DNA from: DATBVX01 sp963810775
GTDB lineage: Bacteria; Pseudomonadota; Gammaproteobacteria; Steroidobacterales; Steroidobacteraceae
DNA length: 64,000 nt
NCBI GenBank assembly: GCA_963810775.1
Contig: CAWEOT010000023.1
Location: 1-64,000 of the forward strand
Direction of reading: 5' to 3'
A program made the translations under genes and the position numbers. Below, in pieces: positions 43,514 to 52,869 of this stretch. The number at the start of each line of letters is the position of its first letter. The stretch's first letter is position 1. Under the pieces are notes generated by a model. The model did no database searches. It was not told where the DNA came from and worked only from the letters and a program-made list of their open reading frames with translations.

Positions 43514-44565
43514 TGCCGACGACCGCTCAGCGTCCCGATCACGTGATCGAAAGCCTGCGGCTTGGGCGTTGCGACCGGCGGTGCGCTGCGAGTCGACCAG
43601 GCCGTCTCCGGCCGGCTCTGCAGCACGCACAGCTCACCACTCACGGAGTCGATTGCCCACTCGATGTCCTGCGGCACGCCGTAATGCCGCTCAATAGTCA
43701 TCGCGATGCGCTTGAGCTTGGCGATCTCATCGTCGCTCAGGCAGGGCTGCGATTGGCGCTCGGCGGGCACCGCCTCGGCGCGCACGCCCCCCGCCTGCAG
43801 GTCGGGAACGTGCTGCATCGTCTTCTCGCTGACGGTACGTGCCACGATCTGGCCGGTCACCTTGTTGACGACGAACTTGTCGGGCGTGACCTCGCCGCTC
43901 ACGATGCATGAGCCGAGACCCCAACTGCCTTCGATCGCAATCACAGAACGATCGCCCGTGACCGGGCTGCGCGTGAACATCACGCCCGCGCAGCGGGCGT
44001 CCACCATGCGCTGCACGACTACGGCCATCGCGATGTGCCGCTCGGGCAATGCGCGCTGGCGCCGGTAGCTCACGGATTCCACGCTGTAGAGACTTGCCCA
44101 GCAGTCCCGCACCGCGCGCAGCATTGCTTCCGCATCGCGAATCCAGAGAAACGTCTCCTGCAGCCCGGCGAAACTTGCTTCAGCGCTGTCTTCGCTGGTA
44201 GCGCTCGATCTGACTGCAACGGTGACTGCTTCGCCCTCGCACAGGTCCCGATATGCCGATCCAATCAAGTCTTGAAGCGCCAAGGGCAACTGTGTCGCGC
44301 TGATGCGCTGTCTCGCGAGCGTCGCGCTCCGCGCAATGGCATCGAGATCATCCGGGGCTGTCGCTTCGATGAGCCGGGCGAACTCGGCGCCGGGATCCAC
44401 TGCAGCAAGGAATTCGACAAAGGCGCGCGTCGTGATGACGAATCCGGCTGGCACTCGCTGTCCCGCCCGCGACAGCTCCCCAAGACTCGCCCCCTTGCCG
44501 CCCACGCGAGCGCGGTCGTTGAGACCCACACTCTCGAAGCCGCATACATAAGGCTCGCCAGACAT
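43510..44565 (-). CDS. PEP/pyruvate-binding ATP-grasp subunit (PEP-synthase N-terminal domain only)
   Basis: 351 aa from ATG 44565; the preceding 56 in-frame codons have no start signal. It is the nucleotide-binding domain of PEP synthase: VGGKGASLGELSRAGQRVPAGFV, VRSSATSEDSAEASFAGLQETFL, MVDARCAGVMFTRSP, and the Mg/ATP site QDIEWAIDSVSGELCVLQSRPET. The phosphohistidine and PEP-binding domains are missing, so it needs separate partners, as in phenylphosphate synthase and aryl-ketone dikinases. Coupled to the BCCP and carboxylase genes; divergent from a GST across 167 bp. Confidence 0.88.
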   Translation of the reverse strand: MSGEPYVCGFESVGLNDRARVGGKGASLGELSRAGQRVPAGFVITTRAFVEFLAAVDPGAEFARLIEATAPDDLDAIARSATLARQRISATQLPLALQDLIGSAYRDLCEGEAVTVAVRSSATSEDSAEASFAGLQETFLWIRDAEAMLRAVRDCWASLYSVESVSYRRQRALPERHIAMAVVVQRMVDARCAGVMFTRSPVTGDRSVIAIEGSWGLGSCIVSGEVTPDKFVVNKVTGQIVARTVSEKTMQHVPDLQAGGVRAEAVPAERQSQPCLSDDEIAKLKRIAMTIERHYGVPQDIEWAIDSVSGELCVLQSRPETAWSTRSAPPVATPKPQAFDHVIGTLSGRRQ

Positions 44566-44732
44566 CGAACGACTCACTGCTTCCAGTTGGCGTAGTAGTA
44601 TGAAGCACGGGCTTGCTCCGGGCGACGGCCGTGGATTTCCTTCCCAGTGGATCGCAGCTTCACGCTGAGTCGAGTCGCAGGCGCCCGCGGTTCGGCCAAA
44701 TGCGACACCACTTTTTCGAGGATCCAGTCCCA

Positions 44733-45470
44733 ATGCTCGAGCTGTATCACGCTGAACCGGTCGCCAACTCCATGAAGGTGCTCCTGTGCCTGAAGGAGAA
44801 GCAGATCGAGTTCGTCAGCCACTATGTCGACCTGTTGCGCTTCGAGCAGCACCAGCCGGGGTTTCTTGCGATCAATCCCAACGGTCAGGTGCCGGTCCTG
44901 GTTCACGACGGCAACATCATCACGGAATCCACCGTCATCAACGAGTACCTGGAAGACCTCTTCCCTGAAGTGCGCCTGCGCCCGGAGGATCCGGTCGAGC
45001 GTGCGCAGATGAGGATCTGGAACAAGTTCGTCGACGAGTATTTTTGCCCGGCCCTGAGCATGATCGGCTGGCACACGATGGTGCGGAAGGTGGCGCAGCG
45101 GCTCAAGGGCCCGCAGCTCCAGGAGATGCTGGCGCACATTCCGCTCAAGGAGCAGCGCGACAAGTGGGCGACCGTGGCCGGTGCCTCTTTCACCGAGGAG
45201 CAACTCAATGACTCGCGCCGCCGGATCGGGGTGTCGATCGAGCGCATGGAGAAGATTCTGCAGAAGTCGCACTGGCTGGCGGGGCCGACCTATTCACTTG
45301 CGGACGTGAACAGCTACACAATGGTCGCAGGTGTGCCGCGTTACTTTCCGGAATTCATGAAACCGCGCAGCAGCGAATGGCTCGAAGAAATGAACGCACG
45401 TCCTGCCGTCAAGGCGGCACTCGCGATGCCCAACAAGGTGCCCGAAGTGCTGCGCGCGTTCGGTGACTAG
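44733..45470 (+). CDS. Glutathione S-transferase, LigF-like β-etherase type (paralogue 1)
   Basis: 245 aa from ATG 44733, 30 codons inside a longer open frame; GAGGAT precedes it. N-terminal thioredoxin-like domain: VANSMKVLLCLKEKQIEF, INPNGQVPVLVHDG, ITESTVINEYLEDLFPE. C-terminal helical domain: FVDEYFCPALSMIGW and YSLADVNSY. These segments closely follow LigF, the enzyme that cleaves lignin β-aryl ethers with glutathione. Followed after 21 bp by a close paralogue. Confidence 0.85.
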   Translation: MLELYHAEPVANSMKVLLCLKEKQIEFVSHYVDLLRFEQHQPGFLAINPNGQVPVLVHDGNIITESTVINEYLEDLFPEVRLRPEDPVERAQMRIWNKFVDEYFCPALSMIGWHTMVRKVAQRLKGPQLQEMLAHIPLKEQRDKWATVAGASFTEEQLNDSRRRIGVSIERMEKILQKSHWLAGPTYSLADVNSYTMVAGVPRYFPEFMKPRSSEWLEEMNARPAVKAALAMPNKVPEVLRAFGD

Positions 45471-45491
45471 TCGAGCCAGGGAGGAACTCTC

Positions 45492-46256
45492 ATGTTGGAA
45501 CTTTATCACTACGAGCCCTCGGCGAACTCGATGAAGCCGATGCTGTGCCTCAAGGAAAAGGGCATCGACTTCGTCAGCCGCTATATCGACCTGCACAGCT
45601 TCGAGCAGCACTCGCCCGACTTCGTCCGCGTCAATCCCAACGGCCAGGTGCCAGCTCTGCTCCACGATGGCGAGATCATTACCGAGTCCACGGTTATCAA
45701 CGAGTATCTCGATGACGTATTTCCGCAGGTCCCGCTGCGCCCTCGTGCACCGGCTGCGCGCGCGCGCATGCGCGTCTGGAGCAAGTTCGTGGACGAGTAC
45801 TTCTGTCCCGCCCTCAGCATGCACGGCTGGAACGTGCTGGTTCCGGGGATCGTCGCGCGGCTGCAGAGCGGGGAATTCGACCAGTTGCTGGAGCGCATTC
45901 CGCTCAAGGAACAGCGCGACAAGTGGAAAACTGCGGCCACGCACTCTTTCACCGCAGATCAGCTTGCCGATTCGAAGCGCAAGGTGGGCGTCTCTATCGA
46001 ACGCATGGAGAAGATCCTCGGGCAATCGACCTGGCTCGCGGGTAACGAATATTCGCTGGCCGACGTCAACACCTACTCGATGGTGGTGCCGGTGCCGCGG
46101 TTCTTCCCGGAGTTCCTCAACGAGAAGGTCGCGCCGCGCACGATGGATTGGGTCAGGCGAATGAACGAACGGCCCGCCGTCAAGGCGGCACTGGCGATGG
46201 CTCGTCAGCCCGCGCCTGGCAGTGCTGCTGCGCCGGCAGCGAAAGCTGCACACTGA
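45492..46256 (+). CDS. Glutathione S-transferase, LigF-like β-etherase type (paralogue 2)
   Basis: 254 aa with GGGAGGAA at the start. Same layout as paralogue 1: SANSMKPMLCLKEKGIDF, LHSFEQHSPDF, NPNGQVPALLHDG, ITESTVINEYLDDVFP, VDEYFCPALSMHGW. The extended Ala/Pro tail (GSAAAPAAKAAH) is unique to this copy. With paralogue 1 it may provide stereoisomer-specific β-ether cleavage, as in sphingomonads where separate enzymes act on R and S ethers. That is inference. Confidence 0.85.
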   Translation: MLELYHYEPSANSMKPMLCLKEKGIDFVSRYIDLHSFEQHSPDFVRVNPNGQVPALLHDGEIITESTVINEYLDDVFPQVPLRPRAPAARARMRVWSKFVDEYFCPALSMHGWNVLVPGIVARLQSGEFDQLLERIPLKEQRDKWKTAATHSFTADQLADSKRKVGVSIERMEKILGQSTWLAGNEYSLADVNTYSMVVPVPRFFPEFLNEKVAPRTMDWVRRMNERPAVKAALAMARQPAPGSAAAPAAKAAH

Positions 46257-46322
46257 ACGGTGCGTTACCGCAGAACATCTGATCACTGCTTGAGTCTCTA
46301 AGCTCACGGGGAAGGAGGGCAC

Positions 46323-46784
46323 ATGCGGATTTCCACTCGAGTCGCGGTTGCGCTGCTCGGCGCAACGCTGGCCCTGTCGTTCGGGGCGATCGCGAAGGAC
46401 ACACTCACCACCAATCCGAAGGGGAAGATGGTGGTCGAGTTTCTCGACATGGTGTTCAACCAGAAGAAGGTGAAGGAAGGTTTCGATAAATACACCGGGC
46501 CGACCTATCGCCAGCACAATCCTTTCGCGGCCGACGGCGCGCAGCCGGCGATCGATTTTCTCGCTCCGTACCTCGCGAGCCACGCGGAGTATCGTTACAA
46601 CTTCAAGCATGTCTACGTCGACGGCGACATCGTCATAGTGCACTCGCACGTGACGCGCGATGCGAACGATCGCGGCTCTGCGGTCGTGGATATTTTCCGC
46701 ATCGAGAAGGGCAAGGTGGTCGAGCACTGGGATGTCGTCCAACCGATCCCCGAGAAATCGGCGAACGACAACACGATGTTCTAG
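46323..46784 (+). CDS. Secreted SnoaL-like protein
   Basis: 153 aa with a signal peptide (VAVALLGATLALSFGAIA) and GGAAGGAGG just upstream. SnoaL/NTF2 fold: VVEFLDMVFNQKKVKEGF, GPTYRQHNPFAADGAQ, VIVHSHVTRDANDRGSAVVDIFRIEKGKVVEHWDV. The conserved His and Asp positions of the SnoaL-like cyclase branch are present. Periplasmic location is unusual for a catabolic isomerase. Role unknown. Confidence 0.85.
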   Translation: MRISTRVAVALLGATLALSFGAIAKDTLTTNPKGKMVVEFLDMVFNQKKVKEGFDKYTGPTYRQHNPFAADGAQPAIDFLAPYLASHAEYRYNFKHVYVDGDIVIVHSHVTRDANDRGSAVVDIFRIEKGKVVEHWDVVQPIPEKSANDNTMF

Positions 46785-46808
46785 TTGAAGGGCGCGGGGG
46801 ATGGGCAG

Positions 46809-46830
46809 GGCGCCCGATCAGTCGGGCGCC
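46809..46830. terminator. Bidirectional hairpin between convergent genes
   Basis: GGCGCCCGA pairs with TCGGGCGCC around TCAG, nine base pairs, overlapping the stop codon of the minus-strand SDR gene and 25 bases after the SnoaL-like stop. Confidence 0.55.
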
Positions 46831-47720
46831 TTGTCCAGCACTTGCTTGAAAATCGGGTTCGACAGCAGGAAGCGGATCGCGTCAGCCCGCTCGGTGTTGA
46901 GCGGCTCGTCCGGGAAAGAGGCGAGCATTGCCCGGTAGTGTTCCTCGGCACCCTCGCGAAATTCCCGGTGCGTGAAGATGTACAGATCGTTGCGACGGAT
47001 GCCACGCAGGATCCGTTCGCCGCACTCCACAGGGTCCATCCACAGCGCTGAATTCGGCCGCTGCCCGAGCCGCTGCTCGAGCTCCGCGAAGCCGCTGTTG
47101 CGGTATTTCTCCGGACGCGTCTTGCCGCTTTCGCGGATATTGGTCTGCACGGGGCCGGGACAGAACGCGGATACGCCGATGTTGTCCGCAGCCAGCTCGC
47201 CACGCAGCGATTCCGAGAGCCCGACCAGGGCCGCCTTCGCCATGATGTAGATCGAGCAGTTCGGGATCGGCACCACCGCGGCCATCGATGAGGTGCTGAC
47301 GATATGACCCCCCTCGCCATGCGTAAGGATGTGCGGCAGGAAGGTCTGAATGCCGTTGATGACGCCGGTGATCATCACGCCGATGCCCCAGTCCCAGTCG
47401 TCGAATTTCGCCAGTTTGATCGGGCCAAGGAGGCCCATGCCCGCGTTGTTGACCAGCAGGTGAATCTTGCCGAAGGCGCGCAGCGTTTCCTGCGCCGCCT
47501 GGGCGAATGCGGCGCGGTCGGTGACGTCGAGCCGCAGCGTCAGGACGTTCTGCTTCTCGCCGCCTTGCGTGAAGAATTCCGCCGCGTCGGCGAGATGGTC
47601 CTCGCGCACATCCGCGATCACCACTTTCATGCCGGCTTTCACCAGCACCTTGCTCAGTCCCAGCCCGATGCCGCTGGCACCACCGGTGACGAATGCAACT
47701 TTGCCTGCTACTGGGTCCAT
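46818..47720 (-). CDS. SDR oxidoreductase, LigD/LigL-like
   Basis: 300 aa from ATG 47720 (an in-frame longer start lacks support; GAGAG precedes this ATG). TGGASGIGLG, NNAG in LLVNNAGMGLLGP, Ser in STSSMAAVV, Tyr-Lys in YIMAKAAL. The tail FCPGPVQTNIRESGKTRPEKY and ILRGIRRNDLYIFTHREFRE follows LigL/LigD-type Cα-dehydrogenases. Sits near the LigF-like GST pair, which would act on its ketone product. Confidence 0.85.
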   Translation of the reverse strand: MDPVAGKVAFVTGGASGIGLGLSKVLVKAGMKVVIADVREDHLADAAEFFTQGGEKQNVLTLRLDVTDRAAFAQAAQETLRAFGKIHLLVNNAGMGLLGPIKLAKFDDWDWGIGVMITGVINGIQTFLPHILTHGEGGHIVSTSSMAAVVPIPNCSIYIMAKAALVGLSESLRGELAADNIGVSAFCPGPVQTNIRESGKTRPEKYRNSGFAELEQRLGQRPNSALWMDPVECGERILRGIRRNDLYIFTHREFREGAEEHYRAMLASFPDEPLNTERADAIRFLLSNPIFKQVLDKAPD

Positions 47721-47751
47721 GGGTTCTCTCGTGGGTTGTATTCGATGCGGC

Positions 47752-48897
47752 TCAATTCCAGAGCCGGCGGCTGGCAAGCGCGGCACCCTCAACCAGCGCA
47801 GCGAGCTTGCGATACACAATCGCGGGATCGATGCGTCCCACGCCGGCGAAACTGCCGAAGCCGCAGTCGGTGCCCGCGATCACGCGTTCGCGCCCGACGA
47901 TGTTCGCGAACTGTGCAATGCGCTGGGCAACCAGCTCCGGGTGCTCGACATAGTTCGACGTCGACATCAGCAGGCCCGGAACCAGAATCTTGTTCTCGGG
48001 CACTGTGGCATCGCGCCAGACCATCCATTCATGCGCGTGGCGGGGGTTGGACGCTTCGAACAGGATCGCCGCCGGCTTCGCCTTGAGGATCGTAGCGATG
48101 ATCTTCTCGAGCGCTATGTCGTAATCGTGCGGCCCCTCGTAGTTACCCCAGCACACGTGCATGCGCATGGATTCGGCCGGGATGTTGCGCAGCGCATGAT
48201 TGAGAACTTCGACGTGCAGTGCGGCACGCTCGAGGAATTGCACCTCGCTCAGGTCCTGAAAGCCTGTGTGGCGCGCCATGGCGAGATCAGGGCAGTCGAG
48301 TTGCAGCACGAACCCTGCGGCGACGATCGCTTCGTATTCCTCCTGCATCGCATTCGCGATGGCCTCGACATACGCCGCGTGACTCGGGTAGTAGCGATTG
48401 GTCTGAAACGCGCTCACCACGCCGGGCGAAGCGGAGTCGACGAAGGCCTCGCGCGCACCATGAGCAGCGACTGCGGCGCGCAGGCTGACGAGGTCCTTGC
48501 GCAGCGACTCGCGCTCCTTTACTTCGATGGGGCCGACACACGACTGGCGTTGAAAAGACTGTTTGCCGGCGACGAGTGCCATCTTGTCGCGAAACTCGGG
48601 GTAGTCCTTGAGGTCGAGCGCGATCTGCCGCTCAGTGTGGCCACCGAACCCCGACAGCCGATCCTTGATGTAAGTCGCGTAGCCGACCTTGGCGGTTTCG
48701 CCGTCACTGACGATGTCGATGCCGGTGGCGACCTGCTTGCGCACCGTCTCGGAAACCGCGGCCGCCATGGTGCGGTCGAATTCGAGCGCATCGAACGACT
48801 CGCCCTGGTCTCTGCGGAGCAGCAGATCAACGACCTTCGCGTCACGCGGCAGGCTCCCGACGTGAGTGGTCAGGATTCGATCAGTGCTGAGACGCAT
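47752..48897 (-). CDS. MetE C-terminal-type (cobalamin-independent methionine synthase II) protein
   Basis: 381 aa from ATG 48897; upstream in-frame ATGs at 48915 and 48912 are possible. It has only the catalytic barrel: TTHVGSLPR, DIVSDGETAK, VSAFQTNRYYPSHAAYV, metal ligands MHVCWGNYEG (His, Cys) and TDCGFGS (Cys). Short MetE paralogues beside aromatic genes have been linked to methyl transfer or thiol-related steps, but the exact role here is not known. It is 31 bp upstream of the SDR gene on the same strand. Confidence 0.85.
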   Translation of the reverse strand: MRLSTDRILTTHVGSLPRDAKVVDLLLRRDQGESFDALEFDRTMAAAVSETVRKQVATGIDIVSDGETAKVGYATYIKDRLSGFGGHTERQIALDLKDYPEFRDKMALVAGKQSFQRQSCVGPIEVKERESLRKDLVSLRAAVAAHGAREAFVDSASPGVVSAFQTNRYYPSHAAYVEAIANAMQEEYEAIVAAGFVLQLDCPDLAMARHTGFQDLSEVQFLERAALHVEVLNHALRNIPAESMRMHVCWGNYEGPHDYDIALEKIIATILKAKPAAILFEASNPRHAHEWMVWRDATVPENKILVPGLLMSTSNYVEHPELVAQRIAQFANIVGRERVIAGTDCGFGSFAGVGRIDPAIVYRKLAALVEGAALASRRLWN

Positions 48898-49040
48898 CTT
48901 CTGGCTTTGCATCATGCGGCAGGGACGTGAGGCAATCATGCGCCGGGGCGTCTTGTAAAGCCCGGCGTGGCGCTGCGGGCGTGCTGCGCGGGTATGCGCT
49001 GCGGGGGCCGCACTGAGAGAGATTACCGCGCAGCCGTGAT

Positions 49041-49064
49041 TTCGCTGTAGGTTGAATACTAGAT
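49041..49064 (+). promoter_or_regulatory. Possible shared upstream motif (copy at ALDH-PQQ operon)
   Basis: TTCGCTGTAG followed by GTTGAATACTAG. The same ten bases and a similar gapped tail recur at 58354-58377 before the TonB receptor gene (17 of 24 positions match). It lies 137 bases upstream of the GTG of the ALDH gene. Could be an operator or promoter part; unproven. Confidence 0.3.
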
Positions 49065-49177
49065 CGTTGATGGTTGAGCCTGTCGGACAGGTTTTGCTGC
49101 CCCATTAGACCCCTGTTAGTGCGCACGCCCGGTTCCTCCGGGTGCTGGCGTCTCGAACCCCGTCGGAGGATTTTTCC

Positions 49178-50704
49178 GTGAACGCTTCACTCGCATCGCA
49201 ACGTGAGATCGCCAGACAACCCGAACCGTCCGCAGCGGTGGCTCGTTTCCTCAAGCGTGGCCCGCGCCTGCTCATCGGAGGCGAGTGGGTCGAATCGAAG
49301 TCGAGGGACACCATCGGGGTGATCGACCCCGCGACCGGGCGTGAAATCGCCCTGGTTGCAGACGCAAACGCGGAGGACGTCAATCGTGCTGTGGCCGCCG
49401 CGCGCGAGGCGTTCGAAACCGGACCGTGGTCTGAAATGCTGCCGGCACAGCGCGAGCGCCTGATGTGGCGGCTGGCCGAGCTGGTCGACAAGCACGCCGA
49501 GGAGCTCGCCGAGCTCGAGAGCGTCGACAACGGCAAGACCAAGTTCATGGCGAGTATTATCGATGTGCCCGGCACCAGTAATTACTTCCGCTATATGGGC
49601 GGCTGGGCCACCAAGATCAGCGGCGAAACGATCCGCAACTCCATCGGCGGCATCCCCGGCGCCAAGTTCGTCACCTACACGTCGCGCGAGCCCGTCGGCG
49701 TGTGCGCACAGATCGTGCCCTGGAATTTTCCGCTCGCCATGGCTGCCTGGAAGCTCGCGCCCGCACTCGCTGCCGGGTGCACCTGTGTCCTCAAGCCTGC
49801 TGAGCAGACGCCGCTCTCGGCACTGCGACTCGGCGAGCTCGTCATGGAAGCGGGTTTCCCGCCCGGTGTCGTCAACATCATTACCGGCCTCGGTGAAACC
49901 GCGGGCGCGGCGCTGGTGGCCCATCCGGGCGTCGACAAGATCGCATTCACCGGTTCGACCCAGGTCGGGAAGATCATCAACAAGTCCGCGACCGATTCGC
50001 TCAAGCGCGTGTCACTCGAGCTCGGTGGTAAGTCACCGGTCGTAGTGTTTCCGGACGCGGATGTGAATGCCGCCATCGGGGGCGCTTCGAACGCCATCTT
50101 CTTCAACCACGGCCAGGTTTGTTGCGCGGGCTCGCGCCTGTATGCGCATCGCAAGGTGTTCGACCAGATGGTGGAAGGCATCAGCGGTGCGGCGAAGTCG
50201 ATCAAGCTCGGCCCGGGCCTCGACCCGCAGACGCAAATGGGACCGCTGGTCTCCAAGGAACAGCAGGATCGCGTGCTCAGTTACATCGAATCGGGCAAAT
50301 CGCAGGGCGCTTCGGTCATGGTCGGCGGCGGCGCGCCATCCGGAGCTGGCTATTATGTCGAGCCGACGGTGCTGGTGAACGTCAAGCCGGATATGCGCGT
50401 CGTGCGCGAGGAAATCTTCGGGCCGGTGCTGGTGGCGCAGCGTTTCGACGATGTGAACGAAATTGCCGCGCTCGCCAACGACACCGACTTTGGGCTCGCA
50501 GCGAGCGTCTGGTCCAGGGATTTGAGTACCGTTCACCGCATCGTGCCGAAGATCAAGGCTGGCACCGTCTGGGTGAATTGCCACAATTTCGTCGACCCCA
50601 ACATGCCGTTCGGCGGCTACAAGCAGTCGGGGTTCGGCCGCGAGCACGGCCGGCACGGGATCGAGATGTACACCGAGATCAAGTCCGTCTGCATGGCGGT
50701 CTGA
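49178..50704 (+). CDS. Aldehyde dehydrogenase (betaine/phenylacetaldehyde-dehydrogenase-like)
   Basis: 508 aa from GTG 49178 with GGAGGA upstream (the frame is open to 49142). WNFPLAMAAWKLAPALAAGC, FTGSTQVGK, Glu in LELGGKSPVVV, Cys in NHGQVCCAGSRL. It oxidises an aldehyde to an acid with NAD(P). The adjacent PQQ alcohol dehydrogenase (one-base overlap) would produce aldehydes, so alcohol to aldehyde to acid is a natural two-step module. Confidence 0.92.
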   Translation: MNASLASQREIARQPEPSAAVARFLKRGPRLLIGGEWVESKSRDTIGVIDPATGREIALVADANAEDVNRAVAAAREAFETGPWSEMLPAQRERLMWRLAELVDKHAEELAELESVDNGKTKFMASIIDVPGTSNYFRYMGGWATKISGETIRNSIGGIPGAKFVTYTSREPVGVCAQIVPWNFPLAMAAWKLAPALAAGCTCVLKPAEQTPLSALRLGELVMEAGFPPGVVNIITGLGETAGAALVAHPGVDKIAFTGSTQVGKIINKSATDSLKRVSLELGGKSPVVVFPDADVNAAIGGASNAIFFNHGQVCCAGSRLYAHRKVFDQMVEGISGAAKSIKLGPGLDPQTQMGPLVSKEQQDRVLSYIESGKSQGASVMVGGGAPSGAGYYVEPTVLVNVKPDMRVVREEIFGPVLVAQRFDDVNEIAALANDTDFGLAASVWSRDLSTVHRIVPKIKAGTVWVNCHNFVDPNMPFGGYKQSGFGREHGRHGIEMYTEIKSVCMAV

Positions 50705-52833
50705 TGGCGCTCGCCTCACGTCTGCTGTGGACTGCACTCGCGGCCGCGACTGCGCTCGTAGGGTGTGCGAAGAAATCCGATCAGCAGGAAGCGGCAGCGG
50801 ATCGCAAGCCGGCCGCTGTCGATGCCGCGCGCATCGAAGCGGCCGACAGCGAGGCCGGCAACTGGATGGCACACGGACGCACCTACGATGAGCAGCGCTT
50901 CAGCCCGCTGAAGCAGATCGATACGCGCAACGTGCGCGACCTCAAGCTCGCGTGGCATTTCGATGTGCCGGCCGATCACCGCGGCCAGGAGGCGACCCCG
51001 CTCGTCATTGACGGTGTCATGTACGTGACGAGCGCCTGGAGCAAGGTGTTCGCACTTGATGCGCGAACCGGCGCCCTGCTCTGGGAGTACGACCCGGCGG
51101 TGTCCCGAGACTCGGCGGTTAACGCCTGCTGCGATGTCGTGAATCGCGGCGTCGCGGCGTGGAACGGCAAGGTCTATTTCGGCACGCTCGACGGGCGGCT
51201 GATTGCGCTCGATGCCGCGACCGGGAAACTTGCCTGGGAGAAGCTCACCGTTGACCCCAAGTGGCGCTACACGATCACGGGCGCGCCGCGCATCGTGAAG
51301 GGCAACGTGCTCATCGGCAACGGCGGCGCCGAGCTCGGCGTGCGAGGCTACATCTCCGCGTACGACGCCGAGTCCGGAGAGATGAAGTGGCGCTTCTACA
51401 CCGTACCGGGCAATCCATCGCAACCCTTCGAGGCACCGATCCTCGAGAAGGCGGCGCAGACCTGGACCGGCCAGTGGTGGAAGCTCGGCGGCGGGGGGAC
51501 GGTGTGGGACTCGATGGCGTACGACCCCAAGCTCGACCTTCTCTATATCGGCGTTGGTAACGGTTCGCCGTGGAATCGCAAGCTGCGCAGTCCCGGCGGC
51601 GGTGACAATCTCTTCCTGTCGTCGATCGTGGCGTTGCGACCCGAGAGCGGCGAATACGTGTGGCACTACCAGACGACGCCGGGCGAAACCTGGGACTTCA
51701 CAGCGACCCAGCACCTCATTCTCGCCACGCTCAAGATCGACGGCGCGGACCGCGACGTGATCATGCAGGCGCCGAAGAACGGCTTCTTTTACGTGATCGA
51801 TCGCAAGACCGGCCAGCTGATTTCCGCGCAGCCCTACGTGGCCGTGAATTGGGCCAAGGGCATCGACATGGCGACGGGCCGCCCCATCGAAGTTCCCGAG
51901 GCGCGTTTCGGAGAAACCGGAAAGCCATTTCTCTCCATCCCCGGCCCGGGCGGCGCGCACAACTGGCAACCGATGTCCTTCAGTCCACTGACCGGCCTCG
52001 TGTACTTACCCGTGACCGAAATGGCGTTCCCCTACATCCCGGATGGCAAGTTCAAACCAAGAGCCCTGACGTGGAATGTCGGCATCGACCTCGACGCGGG
52101 GAGCCTGCCGCAGGATGAAAAGATCAAGAAGGACCTGAAGGAGCATCTGCGCGGACATCTCGCGGCCTGGGACCCGGTGGCGCAGAAGGAAGTCTGGCGC
52201 GTCCAGTACGATGAGCCCTGGAATGGCGCGTTACTGTCCACGGCCGGAAACCTGGTGTTTCAGGGCACGGCGATGGGCGACTTTGTGGCCTACCAGGCAA
52301 ACGACGGTTCGCGCTTGTGGTCGGCTCCTACACAAGCCGGTGTCGTGGCTGCGCCGATCAGCTACGAAGTCGGCGGCGAGCAGTACGTGGCGGTGCTCGC
52401 GGGCTGGGGCGGTGTCTTCGGCCTCGCACCCGGTGAGCTCACGCTCGAGAAGCACACGCGCACCAATGTTCCGCGCATGCTGGCATTCAAGCTGAACGGC
52501 ACGGATTCCCTGCCGGCACCAGCGCCGGTACCGAGGCTCACGCTCAACCCTCCGCCCGACAAGGCGGCAGCAGCGACGGTGACGGCGGGCAAGGCGCTCT
52601 ATCACAACTACTGCGGCACCTGCCATGGCGATGCCGCGGTGAGCGCAGGTATCCTGCCGGACCTGCGTTACTCGACGGCCCTCAGTGATCCGAAGCTCTG
52701 GCAGAGCATCGTTCACGACGGCGCGCTGAAGGCGAATGGCATGGTCGCGTTCGGTGCGGAGCTCAACGCTCAGGACATTGACAAGATCCGCGCCTATCTC
52801 ATTCGCCGCGCACACGACAGCATGCCCCGGTAG
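50704..52833 (+). CDS. PQQ-dependent alcohol dehydrogenase with C-terminal cytochrome c
   Basis: 709 aa. Lipoprotein-type leader (TALVGC, Cys21). Eight-bladed PQQ propeller with GxxxxxW-docking repeats (DARTGALLWEYD, DAATGKLAWE), the vicinal disulfide Cys142-Cys143, and the active-site Asp331 in GETWDFTATQ. Thr333 occupies the place of the extra Asp of lanthanide enzymes, suggesting a Ca2+ type. Heme c site CGTCHG (Cys637, Cys640, His641) makes it a quinohemoprotein. Its ATG overlaps the ALDH stop (TGATG). Confidence 0.93.
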   Translation: MALASRLLWTALAAATALVGCAKKSDQQEAAADRKPAAVDAARIEAADSEAGNWMAHGRTYDEQRFSPLKQIDTRNVRDLKLAWHFDVPADHRGQEATPLVIDGVMYVTSAWSKVFALDARTGALLWEYDPAVSRDSAVNACCDVVNRGVAAWNGKVYFGTLDGRLIALDAATGKLAWEKLTVDPKWRYTITGAPRIVKGNVLIGNGGAELGVRGYISAYDAESGEMKWRFYTVPGNPSQPFEAPILEKAAQTWTGQWWKLGGGGTVWDSMAYDPKLDLLYIGVGNGSPWNRKLRSPGGGDNLFLSSIVALRPESGEYVWHYQTTPGETWDFTATQHLILATLKIDGADRDVIMQAPKNGFFYVIDRKTGQLISAQPYVAVNWAKGIDMATGRPIEVPEARFGETGKPFLSIPGPGGAHNWQPMSFSPLTGLVYLPVTEMAFPYIPDGKFKPRALTWNVGIDLDAGSLPQDEKIKKDLKEHLRGHLAAWDPVAQKEVWRVQYDEPWNGALLSTAGNLVFQGTAMGDFVAYQANDGSRLWSAPTQAGVVAAPISYEVGGEQYVAVLAGWGGVFGLAPGELTLEKHTRTNVPRMLAFKLNGTDSLPAPAPVPRLTLNPPPDKAAAATVTAGKALYHNYCGTCHGDAAVSAGILPDLRYSTALSDPKLWQSIVHDGALKANGMVAFGAELNAQDIDKIRAYLIRRAHDSMPR

Positions 52834-52869
52834 GTACCAGGTTCGTTTGCATAACTCCTTGCATAAGAG

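Noticed and set aside
45294..46742. 482-codon minus-strand frame over GST paralogue 2 and the SnoaL-like gene
   Set aside because: His/Arg-rich translation without motifs, opposite to two clear genes with good ribosome sites.
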